Shown: positions 14,963 through 20,677 of the stretch, piece after piece
Layout of the letters: each line of letters starts with the position of its first letter
Position numbering within the stretch: position 1 is the stretch's first letter
Assembly (NCBI GenBank): GCA_934394665.1
Contig: CAKRRS010000026.1
Location: 1-31,954, forward strand
Length of the DNA stretch: 31,954 nucleotides
Direction: 5' to 3'
Source: an uncultured Acetatifactor sp.
GTDB lineage: Bacteria; Bacillota; Clostridia; Lachnospirales; Lachnospiraceae
The notes under the pieces: generated by a model
The model's database searches: none
Seen by the model: only the letters and a program-made list of their open reading frames with translations
What the model was told of the DNA's origin: nothing
Position numbers and translations under genes: made by a program

Positions 14963-15026
14963 GTGGTAAAATTGTGGTCAAAAAATGCGGAAATGTGTAA
15001 AATTGCTCTCGAAAAAATGCGGAAAC
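14963..15026. repeat. Two tandem 32-bp repeats, probably a relic promoter or operator array
   Basis: Bases 14963-14994 and 14995-15026 are head-to-tail 32-bp units sharing AAATTG, then AAAAAATGCGGAAA. A partial third copy (CGGAAAATGTGTAAA, 14948-14962) precedes them. The period is identical to the repeats before the AAA/DUF4143 gene at 9054. No intact gene follows on either strand. The remaining part of the 476-base gap (14805-15280) holds the HAD upstream region, a sirtuin fragment and the next promoter. Confidence 0.7.
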
Positions 15027-15039
15027 ACGACAAAGCGGC

Positions 15040-15207
15040 CCAGAAGAGCAGCTTGAAAAATTAAAAAAAGTATTGCAGGATGCGGATGCCGTGATCATCG
15101 GTGCGGGAGCCGGACTGTCCACGTCCGCCGGATTTATCTATAACGGGGAACGATTCCGAAAGTATTTTAATGATTTTGCATCAAAATTAGACAGAAGCCG
15201 GTTGTAA
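15040..15207 (+). pseudogene. N-terminal fragment of a SIR2-family (sirtuin) protein
   Basis: A frame of 55 codons, without a start codon, reads DADAVIIGAGAGLSTSAGF, the NAD-binding GAGxS motif of sirtuins, followed by NGERFRKYF, typical of the bacterial branch. It ends at TAA 15205-15207. The catalytic His and zinc-binding region are absent. Upstream it joins abruptly to the 32-bp repeats, and downstream its last codons form the -35 box of the next gene's promoter. Confidence 0.65.
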
Positions 15208-15249
15208 AAAGCGGAATTGCGTGTTATATTCTAGTTAGTTAGAACTAAC
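15202..15249 (+). promoter_or_regulatory. Promoter with a 16-bp palindromic operator
   Basis: TTGTAA (15202-15207) and TATATT (15225-15230) are 17 bp apart, a good sigma-A promoter. At the expected start point lies the perfect dyad GTTAGTT-AG-AACTAAC (15234-15249). Such short-spacer palindromes over the start site are typical for TetR- or MarR-type repressors. No such regulator is encoded nearby. Confidence 0.65.
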
Positions 15250-15280
15250 ACAAGTATTTATTAAAAAGGGAGGGTTACAA

Positions 15281-15913
15281 ATGAGTTTATTGCTATTAAG
15301 AATTATGCTTGGTATGGGGATTGTCGGTCATGCGTTGAATATGTACTGCGACCGGATCTTAAGTATCTTTCCGAACGGGACGATCAATTTCAGTAATATC
15401 AAGGAGATTACGGAAGGAGATAATGCGGCGAAGCTGATGGAAGGTGTCTCGGAGAAGATTCCCATGCGGTCCGCAGTGCTGGGGGCTTTTGCGATAGTGT
15501 TGGAGTTTTTCGGATACAGCGCGCTTGGTATTTATACGTATGGATATTCCAAAATATATGGTTCTATTATGCTTGCGGCGACGGCTTTTTTCTGTATCAC
15601 AGCTGCAGCATATCATGTGAAAACTGCATTGGCCGAATATGCATTCCTGAATCTCGGCCGGAATGCAGACGGAAAAAAGATGATGCTGGATTTGTTAAAT
15701 ACTGCGCCGGTTTTACGGGTGTGCGCGGTGGGGTTAGTGTTAGTCCTTGCGGTATATGTCATTGTTGTCGTCACCGGTGTGATTGGATTCCCCATCTGGG
15801 CACTGATTTTTACGATTCTTCCCATTGTCATTGTAATGTTCCCGTTTCGAATCATAGGAACGCTTCACATTGGAGCTATGGTATCCATGCTGGGGTGGAT
15901 GTTGTTATTGTAG
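15281..15913 (+). CDS. Uncharacterised six-helix membrane protein
   Basis: A 210-residue hydrophobic protein preceded by an AGGGAGG ribosome site. Six probable membrane helices are visible: about residues 1-22, 65-88, 95-115, 147-168, 171-190 and 192-210. Between helices 1 and 2 is a soluble loop of some 40 residues with SNIKEITEGDNAAKLMEG. I do not recognise a family motif, and there are no charged residues inside the helices arranged like a known transporter. The operator at its promoter suggests repression by a small regulator, so a stress or drug-response role is possible but unproven. Confidence 0.75.
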   Translation: MSLLLLRIMLGMGIVGHALNMYCDRILSIFPNGTINFSNIKEITEGDNAAKLMEGVSEKIPMRSAVLGAFAIVLEFFGYSALGIYTYGYSKIYGSIMLAATAFFCITAAAYHVKTALAEYAFLNLGRNADGKKMMLDLLNTAPVLRVCAVGLVLVLAVYVIVVVTGVIGFPIWALIFTILPIVIVMFPFRIIGTLHIGAMVSMLGWMLLL

Positions 15914-16249
15914 GATGATATAAAAAGGCTTAAAAAGGCGTCGATACGAGAAGTACCGGCGTCTTATTTTTATAAGGCAGTGAAGAAAACGGATCCTGAC
16001 GGTTTGAAAAAATATCTGCTCCAAAGGGTGTTTCTATGGTATCATAACTGATAGAAAGCACTTTTATCTGGTTACAAGAAAATAGTGATATGATACAGCT
16101 ATATTTTACGGAATCGCATTTGTGAGAAAGTAGTGTTTTCGGGGAAATCAGTATAGCTTGATAGAAACGGGGTGCGAAAGCACAATATAAAAGTACAATG
16201 GCATTGTATCAAAAAGGTAAAATAAATATAGATAGAAAAGAGGAACAAC
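15914..16249 (+). other. 336-base gap with small hairpins and a promoter
   Basis: No gene is seen. A degenerate inverted pair TTTCTAT/ATAGAAA lies at about 16033-16059. The hairpin GTGC-GAAA-GCAC lies at 16172-16183. A 15-bp dyad overlaps the ProX promoter at the end. An expected terminator for the membrane protein gene could not be defined convincingly; the AT-rich stretch around 15917-15980 is only weakly paired. Confidence 0.4.
16194..16232 (+). promoter_or_regulatory. Promoter and dyad operator of the prolyl-tRNA editing gene
   Basis: TTGTAT (16204-16209) and TATAGA (16227-16232) are 17 bp apart. The perfect dyad TACAAT-GGC-ATTGTA (16194-16208) overlaps the -35 box, a position suited to repression. 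Transcription would begin very close to the ribosome site AGAGGA, giving a short leader. Confidence 0.5.
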
Positions 16250-16783
16250 ATGGAATTACAAAAAGGAAGACCTGCCGATACGACAGGCAGACTGGAAAAA
16301 GAAATCCGTACTTATGATTTATTGGATCGACTGAGTGTGGAGTATGACCGCGTGGATCACGCTCCGGCGATGACCATGGAGGACTGTAAGGAAGTGGATG
16401 AGATCCTGGAATCCATGGTCTGCAAGAATCTGTTCCTGTGCAACCGCCAGGAGACCGCCTTTTATCTGTTGATGATCCCGGATACGAAGGTATTTCATAC
16501 CAAGGATCTGTCCGCACAGATCGGTTCTGCGAGACTGTCTTTTGCAAAGCCGGAATACATGGAGCAATTCCTGAACATCACTCCGGGATCCGTCAGTGTG
16601 ATGGGACTGATGAACGATACGGAGCATCGGGTGAAGCTGTTGATTGATGAGGATGTGCTTGCCAGCGAATATGTAGGCTGCCATCCCTGCATCAATACGT
16701 CCAGTATCCGTTTCCGGACATCCGACCTGGTGGAAAAGATCCTTCCGGCCATGGAGCATGATTTTATCAAGGTGAAACTATAG
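16250..16783 (+). CDS. Prolyl-tRNA editing protein, YbaK/ProX-type deacylase
   Basis: A 177-residue cytoplasmic protein with a single YbaK/EbsC domain, which hydrolyses mischarged aminoacyl-tRNA (Ala- or Cys-tRNA-Pro in the known members). Visible signatures are LLDRLSVEYDRVDHAPAMT near the N terminus, the CKNLFLCNR strand, SARLSFAKPE, the turn ITPGSVSVMGL, and the late motif GCHPCINTSSI before the last helix. The length matches stand-alone ProX proteins. The ribosome site AGAGGA precedes ATG 16250. Which mischarged tRNA it clears is not readable here. Confidence 0.88.
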   Translation: MELQKGRPADTTGRLEKEIRTYDLLDRLSVEYDRVDHAPAMTMEDCKEVDEILESMVCKNLFLCNRQETAFYLLMIPDTKVFHTKDLSAQIGSARLSFAKPEYMEQFLNITPGSVSVMGLMNDTEHRVKLLIDEDVLASEYVGCHPCINTSSIRFRTSDLVEKILPAMEHDFIKVKL

Positions 16784-16901
16784 AATCGAAACGCAGTTGG
16801 TATCGTCTATAAACAGTATGATTTCAGAAAACGGAATTGATAATTAAGAAAAAACGAGTAAGATAGTAAGCAAGATAATAAGCAAGTCGGAGGATAAACT
16901 T

Positions 16902-17528
16902 ATGGATGAAATGGTTAAGAAACGTAACGAACGTCTGGCACAGACCGTGATCAAGGGCTTGCTGTCCCGTAACATGTCCGGCTACTATGCTGCAGATAAA
17001 GAAGAAGCCTTGAAGAAGGCGCTGGAGCTGATCCCGGAAGGCAGCAGCATTGCCATGGGCGGTTGTAGGAGTGCGCATGAGATCGGACTGATCAAGGCAC
17101 TGGAAGTAGGTAATTATAACTATATTGACAGAGATAAAATGGATGCCAGAGCAGGGCTGTTAGCTGCTTACGATGCGGACATCTTCTTAAGCAGTGCCAA
17201 TGCCATCACCAGTGACGGCGTTATGGTCAACATCGACGGCAACTCCAACCGTGTCTCCTGTATTGCCCAGGGACCGAGAAAGGTAGTATTTATCGTCGGT
17301 CTGAACAAGGTATGCGCCGATATCGACGATGCCATGAAGCGTGCCAGAAACATTGCAGCACCCTGCAATGCCCAGAGATTCGACATCAAGACGCCCTGCA
17401 AGGAGACCGGAAAATGCTTCGACTGCAAGTCTCCGGATACCATCTGCTGCCAGTTCCTGATCACCAGATACTCCAGACATGTAGGCAGAATCCATGTAAT
17501 TCTGGTGAATGAGGAGTTGGGATTCTAG
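16902..17528 (+). CDS. LUD-domain protein (DUF162, lactate-utilisation LutC-like)
   Basis: A 208-residue soluble protein consisting of one LUD domain. It shows GGCRSAHEIGL near residue 55, DADIFLSSANAITSDGVMVN around 95 and NRVSCIAQGPRKVVFIVGLNK around 120. A Cys-rich segment follows (CNAQRF, CKETGKCFDC and CC between about residues 155 and 187) that could hold a metal site. LUD proteins take part in lactate oxidation with LutA/LutB, but lone copies like this are common in Clostridia and lack a defined role. GGAGG precedes the ATG. No lutA or lutB neighbour is present. Confidence 0.88.
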   Translation: MDEMVKKRNERLAQTVIKGLLSRNMSGYYAADKEEALKKALELIPEGSSIAMGGCRSAHEIGLIKALEVGNYNYIDRDKMDARAGLLAAYDADIFLSSANAITSDGVMVNIDGNSNRVSCIAQGPRKVVFIVGLNKVCADIDDAMKRARNIAAPCNAQRFDIKTPCKETGKCFDCKSPDTICCQFLITRYSRHVGRIHVILVNEELGF

Positions 17529-17754
17529 ATATTGCTTACCGGATAATTCGGAATGTGACATATCTGTCACCAACCGGGAAGTCATGAGTATGTTCCGGAC
17601 ACAGATTCTTGGAATGTTCGACAACGGCCGGTCTTCGGAGTGAGAGCCTGAAAATTTCTTCCATGTCCTGGTCTTAGGCATCCCTGGAGAGAAGATTTAT
17701 AAGCTCGGATTTGCTTTTCAGGGGAAAGAAGTGTATGTCGAGGAGGCAAAATGC

Positions 17755-17780
17755 GAACAGGTACGTTAAAGTACCTGTTC
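17755..17780 (-). terminator. Hairpin over the 3' end of the GH105 gene
   Basis: GAACAGGTAC (17755-17764) and GTACCTGTTC (17771-17780) form a perfect 10-bp stem with a six-base loop that contains the GH105 stop codon. On the minus strand only four T residues follow, so termination may be partial; on the plus strand no T run follows. Confidence 0.5.
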
Positions 17781-18842
17781 ACACTCTTCACACATTAACA
17801 GGAAAGCGCCCACACCGTGCAGGTCGTTGGCGGATACCGGACGGTGAATATAATGCGCATAGTCACCGACACCGGTGCCGACGCAGACATTGCCGATAAT
17901 CAGATCGTCTCCTTCCCAGGTCAGGGACCGGATCACACCTTCGTAACCCTTGTGTGCATAAGCGAGATAGGAAGCGTCCAGCAGACCTTTACGAACAGCC
18001 TTGCACAGAGCAGCTATATACAGGCAACTGCAGGAATTCTCCAGCCAGTCCGCAGGATCATCGCCGCGGTCAACAACCTGATACCATCTGCCGTCTTCGG
18101 ACTGGAAGGCAAGTAAAGATTTTAACAGATCCACAGCCATCTTTTCCAGTTTCACTCTGTCCGGGTGATCTTCGGGAATGAAATCCAGTTCATCTAACAG
18201 TGCGACGGGTACCCAGCCCATGGCTCTGCCCCAGAATTCCGGAGAGCAGCCGGTCTCTTTGTCAGCCCATTCCACTTTTTTATCATAGGACCATGCATGA
18301 TATAACAGCCCGGTCTTCGGATCACGGGTATGCTTCTGCATCGTCAGTGCCTGGAAAATGATTTCATCAAAATACTCGGGATGTCCGAATTCCGCTCCAT
18401 ACTGCGCACGTAAAGGACCTTCCATGTAGAGACCGTCCAGCCACATTTCCTCCGGCAGATCCGCTTTATGGAAATAGCCGCCCTCGGGAGTCTTGGGATA
18501 ACAGTCGATCGCTGCCATCAGAGCGTCTAATACTTTCTTATATTTGGCATCGTGCGTGCGATGATAGAGAGGATATAACAGGATGCCGGGCTGCATGTCG
18601 TCAAACTGCTCCATATCTGCCTGCTTGATCACACCATCTTCGGTAATCACCGCATCTACCCAGCGCTTGATGTATTCGAAATATTTTTCTTCCTTGCATA
18701 ATTCATAGCTTTTATACATTCCGGACAGGAATACACCCTGATGATAATGAAATCTTCCTTCGGGCGGAAGCTTCGGTGCATCCCATTTGCGCATCATAGT
18801 GTCCATAGATGCTTTTGCGTAGTCTAAAGGTCGTTGTAACAT
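17766..18842 (-). CDS. GH105 unsaturated glucuronyl/galacturonyl (rhamnogalacturonyl) hydrolase
   Basis: A 358-residue cytoplasmic enzyme of the YteR/YesR type. It should remove the unsaturated uronic acid left at the non-reducing end after pectin or rhamnogalacturonan lyase action. The (alpha/alpha)6 barrel spans the whole protein. The catalytic Asp is in MWLDGLYME (Asp136); substrate-loop motifs FHYHQGVFL, DDMQPG and GRAMGWVP and the late GTGVGDY are as in the family. There is no signal peptide, which fits intracellular end-stage breakdown. AGAGGAG precedes ATG 18842. It is divergent from an AraC regulator, the usual arrangement for substrate-induced sugar genes. Confidence 0.92.
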   Translation of the reverse strand: MLQRPLDYAKASMDTMMRKWDAPKLPPEGRFHYHQGVFLSGMYKSYELCKEEKYFEYIKRWVDAVITEDGVIKQADMEQFDDMQPGILLYPLYHRTHDAKYKKVLDALMAAIDCYPKTPEGGYFHKADLPEEMWLDGLYMEGPLRAQYGAEFGHPEYFDEIIFQALTMQKHTRDPKTGLLYHAWSYDKKVEWADKETGCSPEFWGRAMGWVPVALLDELDFIPEDHPDRVKLEKMAVDLLKSLLAFQSEDGRWYQVVDRGDDPADWLENSCSCLYIAALCKAVRKGLLDASYLAYAHKGYEGVIRSLTWEGDDLIIGNVCVGTGVGDYAHYIHRPVSANDLHGVGAFLLMCEECEQVL

Positions 18843-18910
18843 AGTGTTTTCTCCTCTCTGTTTGTATATGTTGCAGTAATCATTTCTTCGTCGACGGAAC
18901 TTGATTGCCT

Positions 18911-18939
18911 CTATAAAGTTTGTTCCCTGTATTGAGCAA
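18911..18939 (-). promoter_or_regulatory. Candidate promoter of the GH105 gene
   Basis: On the minus strand TTGCTC (18939-18934) and TTATAG (18916-18911) are 17 bp apart, some 70 bases before the start codon. GGAAC (18896-18900) and GTTCC (18921-18925) form an inverted pair over it. The remaining part of the divergent region has two ATCTTGC words (19026 and 19056) exactly 30 bp apart that could be AraC-type half sites for the neighbouring regulator. Confidence 0.45.
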
Positions 18940-19123
18940 AAGGCAAGTGTCGAATTTCATAGTAAAATCACAAGATTTATTATATAATTACATTATAATC
19001 GTAAAAACAAAATAATGTTTAACATATCTTGCTATATTGAGATAGAATATAAGAAATCTTGCCAAAATGGAAGAAGAGAATGACCGAAGTATAGAATTAT
19101 GAGTCAAATTAGAAGGAGAAAAA

Positions 19124-19966
19124 ATGTTCCGTACAATATACGATCCGTATAAAGACCTGTTTTTGGAATATGTAGAGACATCAAAAAAGAATGATATGCA
19201 TTCGATCCATTACCATGATGCTTATGAACTCTTTTTCGTGGTAAAGGGAACCCGGTATCTTTTCCTGGATGGAATTTGTCATGTGCTGACGCCCGGAGAC
19301 ATTATTCTGATCAAACCATACCAGACGCACTATATGCAGAGCCTGTCTTCCGAATTTTATGCCAGATATGTGCTGAATTTTACACCGGATTATCTGGAGG
19401 AACTGCTGAAGCTTTCAGAAAAACAACGTTTTCTGGAGGTCTGGGAGAATGAGATCCTGCATCTGACATCGGAGCAAACGCGGGAAATTGTAAACGTTTT
19501 GGAAAAAATGCAAAAATATTATCCAAGGCGGGATGCGGTTGCCGATAAATTAAAGAAGAACTATTGTCTGGAACTGTTATTGTTGTGCAGGGATTATTAT
19601 CCCATGCAGAAATCGGCACAGCTTGTCGCAGCCGGAGATACTACATCCCCCAGACAGGAGATCCTGGATGCAATTTCCTACATGAATGCCCACTATGCGG
19701 AAAAAATGGATCTGGAGACCATTGCCTCGCAGATCCACTTAAGTAAATATTATTTTTGCCGTCTGTTCCGGGAAGTGACCGGCGTTACCGTGCTGGAGTA
19801 CCTGATCAATGTCAGACTGACCAGGGCGAGGAAGCTGTTAATGGAATCCACGCTGACGATCGGAGAAATCGCGCAGAAGACCGGATTCGCTTCCGCAGTG
19901 CATTTTTCCAGAACTTATCACAATGTCTACGGAGAAAGCCCCGGTGATACCAGGCGGAAATACTGA
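19124..19966 (+). CDS. AraC-family transcriptional regulator with cupin sensor domain
   Basis: A 280-residue DNA-binding protein. Residues 1 to about 150 form an AraC-type cupin (HYHDAYELFFVVKG, then LTPGDIILIKPYQTHYM), expected to bind a sugar effector. Residues about 180-280 hold the two helix-turn-helix motifs (LETIASQIHLSKYYFCRLF and IGEIAQKTGFASAVHFSRTY). GAAGGAG precedes the ATG. It is divergent from GH105 and probably activates it in response to an oligogalacturonide or related sugar (inference from orientation). The C terminus is complete. Confidence 0.9.
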   Translation: MFRTIYDPYKDLFLEYVETSKKNDMHSIHYHDAYELFFVVKGTRYLFLDGICHVLTPGDIILIKPYQTHYMQSLSSEFYARYVLNFTPDYLEELLKLSEKQRFLEVWENEILHLTSEQTREIVNVLEKMQKYYPRRDAVADKLKKNYCLELLLLCRDYYPMQKSAQLVAAGDTTSPRQEILDAISYMNAHYAEKMDLETIASQIHLSKYYFCRLFREVTGVTVLEYLINVRLTRARKLLMESTLTIGEIAQKTGFASAVHFSRTYHNVYGESPGDTRRKY

Positions 19967-20320
19967 TCTCAGCCATCTTGCACGGGCGTGTAGATCTGCT
20001 TTGCCATGGAGAGCAGTGCTTCTTCGCTGGCATTATTGTCCATGGTCAGGCTATAGAGCAGGCCGGGGCAACAGAAGAATTACCGTCTCCCATCATACCG
20101 GAGGAGGCAGTTACCGTTGAAATGACAGAAGTGTCTGAAGAAAATTTGACGGAAGAGAGCGCTGCGTTCAACGGAAATGCCTTTGATGAAAACGGACAGA
20201 TCAAAGACCGGATTTACTTTGGTGACTAAGAAGGGAACTTGAATAGTTATAAAAATTTTATAGATGTCTTCCAAATTTAATGCTATGATAAACAAATAGG
20301 GCAATTCGTCGGAAACGACT
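19967..20320. other. 354-base gap with two gene fragments
   Basis: On the minus strand 20049-19969 reads NNASEEALLSMAKQIYTPV and then a stop, which looks like the C terminus of a DUF4367-type secreted protein. On the plus strand, 20045-20229 reads an acidic 61-codon tail (EELPSPIIPEEAVTVEM and onward, ending in DRIYFGD). Neither has a usable start. They look like ends of deleted genes, not small proteins. Confidence 0.3.
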
Positions 20321-20626
20321 ATGTTAGCGGTGATCCGGGGAGAGGAAATGTTTCCGATAAAGCATTGCTCAGATACCGTTCCGCAACTTACGGAAATTTA
20401 TGACTTCTGGCATGACAGGATCAAAGAGGATCATCTGAAATATGTGGAGGAAAATGTAGCACATATGATAGAGGCAAATGTGGTAGTACAGTTGCAATAT
20501 CCCTGGATCCATCCGGTCTATGGGGAGGTCATGGTACGGTGCAGCGGGCGCAGGATCGAGGATTCGGACGGTATGGTGACACTGAAGGGATATCACAGAA
20601 TCATCAGTGATATTGAAGAGCGCTGA
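20321..20626 (+). CDS. PAS-domain fragment or orphan PAS protein
   Basis: A 101-residue soluble frame that matches the second half of a PAS domain of the kind found at the N terminus of GGDEF signalling proteins: LQYPWIHPVYGEVMVRCSGRR followed by SDGMVTLKGYHRIISDI. The stop comes where the linker to an output domain would begin. No output domain, membrane segment or good ribosome site (only GGAAACG before ATG) is present, so it is more likely the remnant of a larger diguanylate cyclase or sensor than a working protein. An inner ATG at 20348 follows GAGAGGAA and would give a shorter product. Confidence 0.45.
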   Translation: MLAVIRGEEMFPIKHCSDTVPQLTEIYDFWHDRIKEDHLKYVEENVAHMIEANVVVQLQYPWIHPVYGEVMVRCSGRRIEDSDGMVTLKGYHRIISDIEER

Positions 20627-20677
20627 TGAGAGTATTGTGCGGAATATGCAATACAGGAAAGGAGTATACAGGCAATT

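Noticed and set aside
14963..15026. The 32-bp repeats as a CRISPR array
   Set aside because: Units are directly abutting with no unique spacers, only two copies exist, and no cas gene is in the window.
17555..17570. GTGACA-TATC-TGTCAC palindrome after the LUD gene, reminiscent of a CRP/FNR site
   Set aside because: No promoter follows it, the half-site spacing is not that of CRP, and it may just be a weak 3' hairpin.
17692..17769. Plus-strand tail reading IYKLGFAFQGKEVYVEE and then stop, like the end of an AAA/PD-(D/E)XK (DUF1703-type) protein
   Set aside because: Only 25 codons, partly overlapping the GH105 terminator; similarity is from memory and too short to call a pseudogene.
20290..20345. 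AGGGCAA followed by a GTCG-GAAA-CGAC hairpin and TTAGCGG, suggestive of a cyclic di-GMP-I riboswitch before the PAS frame
   Set aside because: The conserved second stem and the GACGCAAAGCC block are missing, so it does not meet the motif.
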